Shown piece by piece: positions 36,028 to 44,525 of a stretch of DNA of 64,000 nucleotides (within the stretch, counting starts at the first letter, position 1; the number at the start of each line of letters is the position of its first letter). The notes below the pieces were generated by a model that had not been told where the DNA came from, made no database searches, and saw nothing but the letters and a program-made list of their open reading frames with translations. The translations under genes and the position numbers were made by a program. The stretch spans positions 2,852,001-2,916,000 of the forward strand of contig CP094685.1 of the NCBI GenBank assembly GCA_022828425.1, read 5' to 3'. This DNA is from Candidatus Thiothrix sulfatifontis (GTDB lineage Bacteria > Pseudomonadota > Gammaproteobacteria > Thiotrichales > Thiotrichaceae).

Positions 36028-36756
36028 TCACACGTACAACGGTGCCATACGTCGCCAGTAATAGCCGCGATGGGCACGTTCATTCCATTCGTGCAACTGG
36101 TGCGGAACGTTCTTGCTGTGCAAAATATGACTCAGATGGTGGTTATTGCCCAGAAACGGGTCTTCCTTGCCGATGACCAACACAATATCCATTTGCCGCA
36201 AGTGCTGTAAGCGCTGCTCGCAATGCAGATTCGGCAAAAAATGGGTCGGTGTGTGGAAATACACATTCTCGTCGTAATAGCCATTGAACAGGTCGGAAAA
36301 ACTTTCCGTCTGCATCGTCAAGTCATAACGCCCGGAAAACGCACACAGTTTCTGAAACAAATGCGGGTGGCGGAATGCAATATTCGCGGCATGAAACGCC
36401 CCCAAACTACAGCCGTGCGCAATCGTGCAAGGATGTTGGTTCTTGTGTTGCATAAACGGCAACACCTCATGCAGGATGTAATCCTCAAACTGCATGTGAC
36501 GACGGATGCGCTCGGCGGGGTGTTTCCAAAAACAATACAGCGCATCGTGATCCACGCTATCCACACAAAACAGTTGCAACTGCCCCGCGTTAATCTTGTG
36601 CGCAAGTTGCTGCACAATGCGCAACTTTTCGTATTCGTCAAAACGCCCGTCGCGGGTAGGGAACACCAACACCTTTGCGCCTGCGTGCCCGAAGACTAAC
36701 AATTCCATCGTGCGTCCCATGCGAGGGCTGTGCCAGCGGTGATATTCGCGTTGCAT
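36028..36756 (-). CDS. alpha/beta-hydrolase esterase (esterase D-like)
   Basis: The 242-residue product has a nucleophile elbow GCSLGAFHAAN around residues 116-126, preceded by KVLVFPTRDGRFDEYE and followed by KEDPFLGNNHHLS (likely acid) and NERAHRGYYWRR (likely His). No signal peptide is present, so it should be cytoplasmic. The PF00756 'putative esterase' family includes S-formylglutathione hydrolases and mycolyl transferases; this substrate is unknown. It lies 95 bases upstream of ppk2 on the same strand, so co-transcription is possible. Confidence 0.7.
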   Translation of the reverse strand: MQREYHRWHSPRMGRTMELLVFGHAGAKVLVFPTRDGRFDEYEKLRIVQQLAHKINAGQLQLFCVDSVDHDALYCFWKHPAERIRRHMQFEDYILHEVLPFMQHKNQHPCTIAHGCSLGAFHAANIAFRHPHLFQKLCAFSGRYDLTMQTESFSDLFNGYYDENVYFHTPTHFLPNLHCEQRLQHLRQMDIVLVIGKEDPFLGNNHHLSHILHSKNVPHQLHEWNERAHRGYYWRRMAPLYV

Positions 36757-36833
36757 TGACCTGACCTGCTTACTTGTTGGCGATAATCATGATTTCGATG
36801 GGCGCATCATAAGCGGCTGATGTTGCAGGCGTT

Positions 36834-37793
36834 TTAAAGTAGTGCGAAAAATCCTGCCAATTCTTGCAATAACTGCTGTTCCTGCGCCACGCGCTTAGGG
36901 TAATCAAAATGCCCGGCCTCCAACACAAACAGCGTTTTCTCACCCGGCAAAGCGTTGTACACCGCAAACTGCCCCGGTGGTGCCACGGCAGGGTCAAACA
37001 AAGCTGCCGCCACGTGCATCGGTTGTTGAATCCATTGCGCTGCACTCGCCGCATCGTAATATTGCAAGGTATCCAACACATTCCCGTGCTGTTGCTGGTA
37101 ACGCTGCACTGCTGCGCCACTGCCAATCGTCGGCAACGTCAGGCGCAAGGGCTGATGCCCAAACGTCGGCACATTCACATGCGCCCGCTGAATCCGCGCA
37201 TCCCACGGCAATGCCAACGCCCCAACCCCGCCCCCGAAACTAATCCCCGCATAACCGATATGCCCCACCGTTGCCGGAAAGAGTGCCTGCGCCGCCGACA
37301 CCGCCAACCAAAGGTCATCCACACAACCGCCGATCACATAGCGATCGCGCTTGTCGATGTCATGCAACACATGAAACGCCGGATTCGCCGATAACGGTGG
37401 ATGCTGGCTACGCGCCAAGCCCCGCAAGCATGGAAATAACAAGGCGGTACCTGCCGGTTGCAAGCGAAAATCCGCGCCATCACAACCGCCGTAACCGTGC
37501 CCAAACACCAATGCGCGTGTCACCGGCTGCTGTTGCGGAATCAATACCCAGCCACGAATAATGAAATGATCGGTAGAGCAGTAGCGCAAATCGTACACTT
37601 CATAACCGTGCTGCGCCGTTCCCGTGTGCGTAATGCGCGGGCGCGGGTGCGTCTGCAACGCTCGCGCGTAACGAGCTTGCCAAAAATCCGCAAAATCAGC
37701 CGGTGGTGGTGGCGGGCTAACCGCGAGTAGATCATTCAACGAATACCCGTAACTGGGGTCAAAAGCAAAACCGTGGGTAAAACTGACAGGCAT
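36834..37793 (-). CDS. acetylxylan esterase-like alpha/beta hydrolase
   Basis: The 319-residue product has an N-terminal part (DFADFWQARYARAL) typical of AXE1/cephalosporin-C deacetylase-like hydrolases, an oxyanion region FGHGYGG, a nucleophile elbow GISFGGGVGAL (about 187-197) and a C-terminal LEAGHFDYP His. No export signal is seen. The substrate could be acetylated sugars or another small ester. It lies 77 bases upstream of the second esterase gene and in the same direction. The leader has AGGAA before the ATG. Confidence 0.7.
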   Translation of the reverse strand: MPVSFTHGFAFDPSYGYSLNDLLAVSPPPPPADFADFWQARYARALQTHPRPRITHTGTAQHGYEVYDLRYCSTDHFIIRGWVLIPQQQPVTRALVFGHGYGGCDGADFRLQPAGTALLFPCLRGLARSQHPPLSANPAFHVLHDIDKRDRYVIGGCVDDLWLAVSAAQALFPATVGHIGYAGISFGGGVGALALPWDARIQRAHVNVPTFGHQPLRLTLPTIGSGAAVQRYQQQHGNVLDTLQYYDAASAAQWIQQPMHVAAALFDPAVAPPGQFAVYNALPGEKTLFVLEAGHFDYPKRVAQEQQLLQELAGFFALL

Positions 37794-37844
37794 CCGCGTT
37801 CCTTTACTACGCTACCGAAACCTGTGTTTATACCCTATTTTGGG

Positions 37845-38153
37845 TCATACGCGAACGATGGAATTCTCACCATCCACACCATTGGTCGCATAACCGTCCG
37901 CTTCCCAGTCATTTTCCCAGCGACAGCCGTCATGCAGGTAGCGGAACTGGTATTGCGGCGTCGCGGTATCCAGTTCCAACACCGTGGTGAATTCACCGTT
38001 TTTTAGTGGCGTCATCGGGGTTGCCTGTGCGTCCCACGCGTTAAAATCGCCAACCAAATGAATGGTCGCAGCGGCTTGGGCAGCAGACTTATGGACGCGA
38101 AACGTTACTTTGCAAGCAGGACGCGTTTTCAGGTATTGTTTTTTGAGGCTCAT
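37845..38153 (-). CDS. CBM48/isoamylase N-domain protein
   Basis: The 102-residue product starts at MSLKKQYLKTRP, with AGGAA 8 bases upstream. KVTFRVHKSAAQAAATIHLVG, then DFNAW, then MTPLKNGEFTTVLEL, then YQFRYLHDG, then WENDWEADGYATN is the pattern of stand-alone glycogen-binding (CBM48) domains. Such small proteins are common in gammaproteobacteria and may bind glycogen or act as chaperone-like subunits. The function is not established. It precedes the acetylxylan-esterase-like gene by about 50 bases, so these carbohydrate-related genes may form one transcript. Confidence 0.8.
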   Translation of the reverse strand: MSLKKQYLKTRPACKVTFRVHKSAAQAAATIHLVGDFNAWDAQATPMTPLKNGEFTTVLELDTATPQYQFRYLHDGCRWENDWEADGYATNGVDGENSIVRV

Positions 38154-38239
38154 GATCCGTGTTCCTAAACGTGAAGTGGCGGTATTGTCACACGGCAATG
38201 TTAAGCAAGTTTGATGCCACCCCGCTTAGTTGACATGAA

Positions 38240-38683
38240 TTACCATGTTTCGCGACAGGTAATGCCTTCATCGTGGTATTCCGAGGACACGTGCAGCGTA
38301 ATAATTTTACGCCCGGTCACCGCTTCGGTCACACCGTCAATCAAACCAAATCCAAAGTGACACAGCGCGTGGGAACCGGCCGCAATGCCGCGCTCACGCA
38401 GCACCGAACCAATGCGGCAACCGCTCAATTCGGCGTTATTGCCGTCCAGTAATACACCATCCATAAATTCTTTGTCTTGGAAAAACTTCGCCACAACGTC
38501 ACGCGCCATCTCTGCATCGCCGGATTGCCCGGCGCCTAAGCGCTTACCCATTTGCTTGCCTGCATAACGAAACACGCTGACGGCACCTTTTTTGCCAATC
38601 AAAATTTCGATCTGCTCTGCCAAATCAGCCAGCAACGTGACTAAATCACGCGTATCCATCGCACAATGTTTTTTATCATTCAT
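38240..38683 (-). CDS. conserved hypothetical protein, V4R-like
   Basis: The 147-residue product is mostly helical at first, then has a compact region (GSHALCHFGFGLIDGVTEAV, then GRKIITLHV) and ends in a Cys-containing ITCRETW. The Gly- and Cys-rich C-terminal half is reminiscent of V4R/4-vinyl-reductase-like ligand domains, but I am not sure of the family. Four Cys and several His could bind metal. It has no export signal. It is separated from the SMR gene by a 156-base gap in which only promoter-like AT-rich sequence is seen. Confidence 0.55.
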   Translation of the reverse strand: MNDKKHCAMDTRDLVTLLADLAEQIEILIGKKGAVSVFRYAGKQMGKRLGAGQSGDAEMARDVVAKFFQDKEFMDGVLLDGNNAELSGCRIGSVLRERGIAAGSHALCHFGFGLIDGVTEAVTGRKIITLHVSSEYHDEGITCRETW

Positions 38684-38839
38684 ATTAACGTCACTCTAAG
38701 GGGGCTTGTCGTGCAGGAATATAACAAAACTCTAATACATCCTGATGACAAGACGATAATTGGTAAGAATCAAATGCCATAACACTCATAATCCGTTTAT
38801 CATACGGGTTCGTCATTATGTAGCACTAAACCCTAACTT

Positions 38840-39169
38840 ATGTCTTATTTTTACCTTGCGCTTGCTATCGTCGCTGAAGTCATTGCCACCAGTTCGCTGC
38901 GGGCAACGGAAGAATTCACCAAGCCCATTCCGACGCTGATCATGGTGGTGGGTTACGGCTTCGCGTTTTATTTCATGACACTCGCCCTGCGTACCCTGCC
39001 ATTGGGGTTCACTTATGCCGTATGGTCAGGGCTGGGAATTGTGTTGATCAGCATCATTGGCATTGTCATGTACGACGAACGCCTGGACTTACCCGCCGTG
39101 ATTGGCATGGGCATGATCATTATCGGCGTGGTTATCATTCAAATGTTTTCAAAGATCGTAAAGCATTAA
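38840..39169 (+). CDS. SMR family small multidrug transporter
   Basis: The 109-residue product has four membrane helices. The conserved Glu13 in AEVIATSSL corresponds to the proton/drug-binding Glu14 of EmrE, and AFYFMTLALRTLPLGFTYAVWSGLG is the family signature (the middle is shown only in part). It exports cationic compounds or guanidinium-type substrates as a dual-topology dimer. The last four bases overlap the stop of the convergent gene. Confidence 0.9.
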   Translation: MSYFYLALAIVAEVIATSSLRATEEFTKPIPTLIMVVGYGFAFYFMTLALRTLPLGFTYAVWSGLGIVLISIIGIVMYDERLDLPAVIGMGMIIIGVVIIQMFSKIVKH

Positions 39170-39912
39170 TTCTCGTCTTGCTCTTGCTGGTATTCGTGCA
39201 ATACCGCAATTTTTTGCCAAATCTTGCGCGACAAATCATTGGTCAACGATTCCACGTCGTTGACCGCATCATACAGTATCGAATCATTGAAGTTCTGCGC
39301 GTAATACGCCGCCAGCTTGCCAATAATTGACAGCATTTCACTGCAATAATCCAAATAACGGATCAGTTCAAACGCCCCAAGGTTGCGCGGTGGTGATGAT
39401 GCCGTGCGAGCCGCTTTATTGAGAATGTAGCTGGGGTCTTTAGTCAACTGGTGCATATCCACCACGTGTGCTAAAGCGCGTAACTCGTGAATCGCCGCCA
39501 ACGCCCGACTGCGCTTGAAACGCTGCTCCAAGGTGATCAGCGACAATATCCACAAGCCCAACAGAAACGTGCCGCTCAACACCGCTTCGACTGCCTGCAA
39601 GAAATCCCCCGGTTCGGCGACGCGATTCGACAATAACGCCTGAAGTGGCGACCAGGTAAACCATAGAGGAACCCCCAACACCAGCAACGCGGAGAGCAAC
39701 ATCACGCCACGCAGCCACCAACTGGGGCAAGCGATCCAACACGCCTTGGCTTTCAGCGCATCCACTTGGTGGTTTAACTCATGGCACACCTTGAGCAAAT
39801 TGGCGTGCGGAAAACGTTCGTGTATCCGAATACACAATTTCTCCGTGGTTTGTTTAATGCGATCGACGTCCAAACGCCGGTAACAGATAGTGGCATCATC
39901 GGTATCAGCCAT
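39166..39912 (-). CDS. two-TM hypothetical protein downstream of pyruvate kinase gene
   Basis: The 248-residue product has two membrane helices (about 66-86, WLRGVMLLSALLVLGVPLWF, and about 112-130) flanked by long soluble helical parts. GGAGG lies 8 bases before the ATG. It begins 13 bases after the stop of the pyruvate kinase gene, so the two are almost surely one operon. I do not recognise the family. A membrane-linked partner of the kinase is conceivable but only from position. Confidence 0.65.
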   Translation of the reverse strand: MADTDDATICYRRLDVDRIKQTTEKLCIRIHERFPHANLLKVCHELNHQVDALKAKACWIACPSWWLRGVMLLSALLVLGVPLWFTWSPLQALLSNRVAEPGDFLQAVEAVLSGTFLLGLWILSLITLEQRFKRSRALAAIHELRALAHVVDMHQLTKDPSYILNKAARTASSPPRNLGAFELIRYLDYCSEMLSIIGKLAAYYAQNFNDSILYDAVNDVESLTNDLSRKIWQKIAVLHEYQQEQDEN

Positions 39913-39925
39913 AGCCCAGCCTCCG

Positions 39926-41761
39926 TTAATGATTGAGTTGTAAAGAATGTTGGCACACGCTGAGCGGGCGCATCATTAAGCGGCGTTTGTGGTAATGGCT
40001 TTCCATGCGCTGCAAAATACCATCCAAAAAACGCACCGTTTCGACAATGTGCGGGCCTTTATTGAGCATGGCGCATTCGGCGCGAATGCTCACTGCCGCA
40101 TCAGTGACCTCAGCGCGGGATGGCGCACCTTTTTTCGCCATGCCTTCCAGAATTTGCGTTGCCCAAATTACTGGAACGTGCGCGGCCTCGCACAACCATA
40201 AAATTTCTTCCTGCACTTCGGATAAGCGCTCGAAACCAACTTCCACCGCCAGATCACCCCGCGCAATCATCACCCCAACCGTGGAGGAGCGCAGCGCAGC
40301 CAATAAAATAGCAGGCAAATTTTCAAATGCTGCTCGGTTTTCAATCTTGAGGACAATGCCAGTGTCAGGAATGTCAAGGCGCTGCAAGTGGGCTTGCAGG
40401 TCTGCCACATCCTGCGGAGTGCGCACAAACGACAAGGCCACCATGTCCACTTTACCTGCCATGGCCTCCAAATCGGTTATGTCTTTCTCGGTAAGCGCCA
40501 ACGTGTGGAATACAGTATCGGGAAAGTTAATGCCTTTTTCCGAGCGCAACTTTGCGCCACCGGGCGGCGTATGCGTAATGATTAAGCCGATGGTGTCGCC
40601 GTCGCTGGTTTCTACTGTGCCGCCGATTTTGCCATCATCCAGCCACACTTGCTGGCCTGCTTGCACCGCACTAAACGCCTCCGCCAAGGTGCAATGAATG
40701 CGGGCAGCTTGGATTTGCGCCCCGTCTGCATCGTGTTCTCCGGGAATGCCCGGCTCATCATCACGGGTGAGGAGCAAATGGTCGCCCACTTGCAGTATTA
40801 ATGGGGGAATCACTTCGTGCACATTGACCAAAGCGCCTTTGCCAAGTTTTTTGCCATGACGCTCGAATACCAGCTTGGTATTTTCCTGCAAGTACGCGGT
40901 ATCTTCAGTCGTCACCAAACGGGCGTGCTGGTGTTTGGCGACAATGCGGAATTCGCGGCTGGCTTCGCGGGCATCGGTAAGCAGGATGTGATCGCCCGGC
41001 TGCGATTCTGCCAATGTTTTGCCGCTGACTTCCAAGGTGGGGAAATCATCCGCTACTGCTTCCTCGCCTTCAGGCACTAGCCAGATGCGCCCCGGCATGT
41101 ACACGTGCCCAAACAAATCACGCAGCGGCTTGAGTTTGACGACGCGCCCCACGGCACGGATCGTGCCGGTGCGTAATTTTGGGCCTGCCAAATCAAGCTC
41201 GATTTTGCAAGTTTTGCCCGTGCTGGCTTCTGCCAAACGCAAATTGCCGATCATTTGCTGCCAAGTATCGGCGTTATCATGGGCGCAATTGATGCGCATC
41301 ACATCCATACCTGCCTCCAACAAATGACTGAGCAAAGCATGGCCTTCTGCCGCTTCGGTTGGCATCGTCACCATAATGCGCACATCGCGCTGTGCCGGGC
41401 TTTCCCCAAACAAGGCAGTGCTGGCGTGTTCCAAGCGTGTTTTGCTGTCTGCCACACTCACGGGGGCAAAGGGTGCGGCACTCGGTGCTTGCCCTTGCAA
41501 GCATTCCAAGGCCGCAATCACGCTATTCAAGGTAGCCAGCGTGTGCGACTCCAACACGCCCAAAGAACTCAAGCCGCGTTCAATCAGACCGAATTGGACT
41601 TCCCGCAGCTCGTGGCTGCGCAGCGCGAGGTAATGCAATAAATTGTGCGCGGATGCCCGGTGCATGGGCTGAACCCGTTCAGCATCCGCGTGTTGTGCCG
41701 CAAAGCTTACCGCTTGCTCGCGCAAACGGAGCAATTGGGTCAGCAAAGTTTGATTATCCAT
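39926..41761 (-). CDS. pyruvate kinase, long-N-terminus form
   Basis: The 611-residue product starts at MDNQTLL, with CGGAG 8 bases upstream. A ~125-residue helical N-terminal part not found in normal pyruvate kinases precedes the barrel (MVTMPTEAAEGHALLSHLLE, RINCAHD, LAGPKLRTG). A long B-domain-like insert is followed by DDGKIGG, LTEKDITDLEAM, IVLKIENRAAFENL and ARGDLAVEV with ATQILEGMAKKGAPSRAEVT. The usual C-terminal allosteric domain is missing. Phosphoenolpyruvate plus ADP to pyruvate plus ATP is expected. A PhoB-like box faces the gene from 48 bases upstream. Confidence 0.82.
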   Translation of the reverse strand: MDNQTLLTQLLRLREQAVSFAAQHADAERVQPMHRASAHNLLHYLALRSHELREVQFGLIERGLSSLGVLESHTLATLNSVIAALECLQGQAPSAAPFAPVSVADSKTRLEHASTALFGESPAQRDVRIMVTMPTEAAEGHALLSHLLEAGMDVMRINCAHDNADTWQQMIGNLRLAEASTGKTCKIELDLAGPKLRTGTIRAVGRVVKLKPLRDLFGHVYMPGRIWLVPEGEEAVADDFPTLEVSGKTLAESQPGDHILLTDAREASREFRIVAKHQHARLVTTEDTAYLQENTKLVFERHGKKLGKGALVNVHEVIPPLILQVGDHLLLTRDDEPGIPGEHDADGAQIQAARIHCTLAEAFSAVQAGQQVWLDDGKIGGTVETSDGDTIGLIITHTPPGGAKLRSEKGINFPDTVFHTLALTEKDITDLEAMAGKVDMVALSFVRTPQDVADLQAHLQRLDIPDTGIVLKIENRAAFENLPAILLAALRSSTVGVMIARGDLAVEVGFERLSEVQEEILWLCEAAHVPVIWATQILEGMAKKGAPSRAEVTDAAVSIRAECAMLNKGPHIVETVRFLDGILQRMESHYHKRRLMMRPLSVCQHSLQLNH

Positions 41762-41808
41762 GGTGCTTACTCCGAATCCTTGGTTTTGATTCATGCTACG
41801 CTGCGGGC

Positions 41809-41826
41809 ATTGCAGCTTGATGACAG
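41809..41826 (-). promoter_or_regulatory. Pho box between pyruvate kinase gene and pstS
   Basis: On the minus strand the site is CTGTCATCAAGCTGCAAT: a perfect CTGTCAT half and, 11 bases on, CTGCAAT (five of seven). Its direction points to the pyruvate kinase gene, 48 bases before that start, but it is also 113 bases upstream of pstS. A lone plus-strand half-site TTGTCAT lies at 41843-41849. Either or both genes may be controlled. Confidence 0.5.
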
Positions 41827-41938
41827 CCCCCTGAGCAAGCATTGTCATCATTTCTTAATATAACCGCCATAAAACGTTCATTAAAACGCTCTACGATTCG
41901 CGCAAATCCATCCTGGATTCTTTTTAAGGAGCTTTAGA

Positions 41939-42979
41939 ATGAAACAACTTACATTGGCAATCGCCTTGGGTCTGGCGGCTGCTGCTGGCGTTGCACAAGC
42001 ACGCGACAACATTGAAATCGTCGGTTCTTCCACGGTATACCCTTTTGCTACTGTTGTTGCTGAACAGTTTGCCAAAAAGAGCGGCGGTGCTGCTCCTAAA
42101 ATTGAATCTACCGGTTCAGGCGGCGGCTTCAAACTGTTCTGCGCTGGCGCTGGCATCGAAACCCCAGACATCACTAACGCTTCCCGCCGCATGAAAAAGA
42201 AAGAGCTGGAAACTTGTGCAAAAAACGGCGTTGATGCTGTCACTGAAGTAAAAGTCGGTTACGACGGTATTACCATCGGTAGCGCAAAATCAGGTGAACC
42301 CCTGAACATTTCACGCCGTGATTTGTTCTTGGCTTTGGCAAAAAATGTTCCGACTGCTGACGGCACATTTGTTCCAAACCCTTACACCACCTGGAAGCAA
42401 ATCAACCCTGCGATGCCAGACGTAAAAATTGAAGTTCTCGGTCCACCGGCTACTTCTGGTACACGTGACGCACTGGTTAGCTTGGGCATGAAAAAGGGTG
42501 CATTGAACTTCAAAGGCATTCCTGAACTGGAAAAGAAAGACAGTGCTGCTTTCAAGAAGCTTTACAAAGAAGTCCGTGAAGACGGTCACTTCATTGAAAT
42601 GGGTGAAAACGACAACCTGATCGTGCAAAAACTGAAAGCTAACCCTAGTGCATTTGGCATTTTCGGTTACAGCTTCTACGACCAGAACCGTGACAACCTG
42701 CAAGCAGCCACCATTGACGGCACAGAAATCAGCTACGACAACATTTCTACCGGCAAATACCCACTGTCACGCCCACTGTTCTTCTACGTGAAAAACAGCC
42801 ACGTTGGTCAAGTTAAGGGTATCAAAGAATACATGGCTGAATTCACCAGTGAAGCAGCACTGAGTGCAGACGGCTATCTGGCTGAAAAAGGCTTGGTTGC
42901 CATGCCTGAAGCTGAAAAGAAAGCCACCATGGCTGCTGCTGCTGCATTGACACCACTATCAGCAAGCGCACTGAAATAA
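41939..42979 (+). CDS. pstS: phosphate ABC transporter substrate-binding protein PstS
   Basis: The 346-residue product has a Sec signal (to about residue 21, AQA) and the PstS start IVGSSTVYPFATVVAEQF. SGTRDAL in the middle is the second phosphate-binding loop. It captures inorganic phosphate in the periplasm for PstCAB. AAGGAG precedes the ATG. It is a single-gene transcript closed by a strong terminator, and it is separated from pstCAB by the lipid-remodelling genes, which allows high independent expression. Confidence 0.93.
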   Translation: MKQLTLAIALGLAAAAGVAQARDNIEIVGSSTVYPFATVVAEQFAKKSGGAAPKIESTGSGGGFKLFCAGAGIETPDITNASRRMKKKELETCAKNGVDAVTEVKVGYDGITIGSAKSGEPLNISRRDLFLALAKNVPTADGTFVPNPYTTWKQINPAMPDVKIEVLGPPATSGTRDALVSLGMKKGALNFKGIPELEKKDSAAFKKLYKEVREDGHFIEMGENDNLIVQKLKANPSAFGIFGYSFYDQNRDNLQAATIDGTEISYDNISTGKYPLSRPLFFYVKNSHVGQVKGIKEYMAEFTSEAALSADGYLAEKGLVAMPEAEKKATMAAAAALTPLSASALK

Positions 42980-43015
42980 TAAAGTAGTCCATAACAAAGA
43001 TTTACTAAAAAGTTA

Positions 43016-43040
43016 AGGGAGCATGGATGCTCCCTTTTTT
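43016..43040 (+). terminator. intrinsic terminator after pstS
   Basis: AGGGAGCAT and ATGCTCCCT form a 9-bp stem with a 2-base centre followed by TTTTTT. It closes the pstS transcript, 37 bases after the stop codon. Confidence 0.92.
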
Positions 43041-43064
43041 ATGTTTGTGGCATTAAGAGTTTGT

Positions 43065-43874
43065 TTAAGCGGCTACCGGCTCAGATGCCCCAACCGGCAA
43101 ACACAATTCAGCAGCGGTACTTTTGGTATCGGTCCAATGCACCACGTGCAAACTGCCATCCCATTCTTCCACCAGCGCGGTGCAACTTTCCACCCAGTCA
43201 CCATCGTTGCAATACAACACACCGTCAATATCGCGGATTTCAGCATGGTGAATATGCCCGCAAATAATCCCATCCAATTCGCGCCGCTTTGCTTCTTTCG
43301 CCAGCGTTTCCTCAAATGCTGAGATGAAATTCACCGCCGACTTGGTTTTGTGCTTGAGGTACGCCGAAAGTGACCAATACGGATACCCCATGCGCCGCCG
43401 CAGACGGTTGTACACATTGTTTACCACCAGCAAACGCTCGTACATCCAATCACCAAGAATTGCCAACCAGCGTGCAAATTGCATCACGCCATCAAATTGG
43501 TCGCCGTGCAGCACCAGAAACTTGCGCCCATCCGCCGTGGTATGCACCACTTCGTCTTCCAAACTGATCGCAGTAATCCGGTGATGAATAAACGGACGCA
43601 GAAACTCATCGTGATTACCACTGACGTAGGTCACTTGCGTGCCACGTTGCGCCCGTTCAAACAACAGGTGCACAATCTGGTCGTGGAACGCGTCCCAATA
43701 CCAGCGTTTGCGCAAGGCCCAGCCGTCAATAATATCGCCAACCAAATACAAATGGTCGGATTGATTGTGTTGCAGAAAATCAAGCAAAAACTCGGCTTTA
43801 CACCCACGCGAACCGAGGTGTGTATCAGAAATCCAGATACTGCGATATTTGCGGAAGTTCTGGTTGATGCTCAT
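43065..43874 (-). CDS. plcP: PlcP-type phospholipase C (metallophosphoesterase)
   Basis: The 269-residue product starts at MSINQNF after a GGGGGG site, inside the end of btaB (50-base overlap). Calcineurin-like motifs are WISDTHLGSRG, YLVGDIIDGW, YVSGNHDEF, VLHGDQFDGV and ICGHIHHAE. The DTHLGSRGCKAEFLLDFL start is characteristic of the PlcP group, known in Sinorhizobium and marine bacteria as a Pho-induced phospholipase C that converts phospholipids to diacylglycerol for betaine-lipid synthesis. It is often misnamed as an LpxH homologue; true lpxH is elsewhere in the window (53.2 kb). Genetic linkage to btaAB strongly favours the PlcP role. Confidence 0.85.
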   Translation of the reverse strand: MSINQNFRKYRSIWISDTHLGSRGCKAEFLLDFLQHNQSDHLYLVGDIIDGWALRKRWYWDAFHDQIVHLLFERAQRGTQVTYVSGNHDEFLRPFIHHRITAISLEDEVVHTTADGRKFLVLHGDQFDGVMQFARWLAILGDWMYERLLVVNNVYNRLRRRMGYPYWSLSAYLKHKTKSAVNFISAFEETLAKEAKRRELDGIICGHIHHAEIRDIDGVLYCNDGDWVESCTALVEEWDGSLHVVHWTDTKSTAAELCLPVGASEPVAA

Positions 43875-44523
43875 TGGGAATCCCCCCTTTCTGGTAATGC
43901 GCCAATACCGCGTAACGCCCACTCAAATGGCGGATACGCAGTTGCTCATGATGACGGGCTGCCATTTGCTCCAAATACGCCGGAACTGCCGGATCAGGGT
44001 GGACATTGAACCATGCCAACCACTGCAACAGCAGCTTGCGAAACCACGCGGGCATGGTTTGCTGGTCGGAAAAATCCACCACGTGCAAACAACCACCGGG
44101 TTTGAGGATGCTTAAAGCGTGTTCCAGCGCATCCTGCCAACCGGGGATCATCGACAGCACATACGAAAATACAATGTGGTCAAACGGTTTTTCCAACCCA
44201 AAACTGGTGTGATCGATCTGCCCCGCCAACCCTTGCTGTAAGGTGATTTGTTTGGCATACAAGGTATTGCGCAAATTCTCGCGGGCGGTCGCCAACATCA
44301 TTTCAGACGCATCAATGCCGTAAAGCTTGGCGCGGGGTTGACGATACGCCAGCTTCGCGAGATTGCGCCCGGTGCCGCAGCCGATCTCCAGCACGGTTTC
44401 ACCCGGCTGTAACGGAATTTCTGCCAATAACGCATCGCGCCCTAGCAAATAATACTTGCGGGATAAGTCGTAAACGTACCGTTGGTAACGGTACTGCTGA
44501 TCCATTTTTTGTGCGGCATCCAT
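43825..44523 (-). CDS. btaB: BtaB-like N-methyltransferase for betaine lipid
   Basis: The 232-residue product starts at the ATG at 44523, two bases after the btaA stop. The SAM-binding motif I is VLEIGCGTGRNLAKLA, followed by GIDASEMML and later LKPGGCLHVVDFSD. In Sinorhizobium-type systems BtaB methylates diacylglyceryl-homoserine three times to give DGTS. The order and tight coupling with btaA make this assignment strong although the fold alone would be a generic methyltransferase. Its C-terminal 16 codons overlap the start of plcP. Confidence 0.85.
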   Translation of the reverse strand: MDAAQKMDQQYRYQRYVYDLSRKYYLLGRDALLAEIPLQPGETVLEIGCGTGRNLAKLAYRQPRAKLYGIDASEMMLATARENLRNTLYAKQITLQQGLAGQIDHTSFGLEKPFDHIVFSYVLSMIPGWQDALEHALSILKPGGCLHVVDFSDQQTMPAWFRKLLLQWLAWFNVHPDPAVPAYLEQMAARHHEQLRIRHLSGRYAVLAHYQKGGIPNEHQPELPQISQYLDF

Positions 44524-44525
44524 GA

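Noticed and set aside
43065..43874. Second lpxH (UDP-2,3-diacylglucosamine hydrolase)
   Set aside because: The motifs and operon with btaAB fit PlcP better, and a canonical lpxH is present at 53242-53979.
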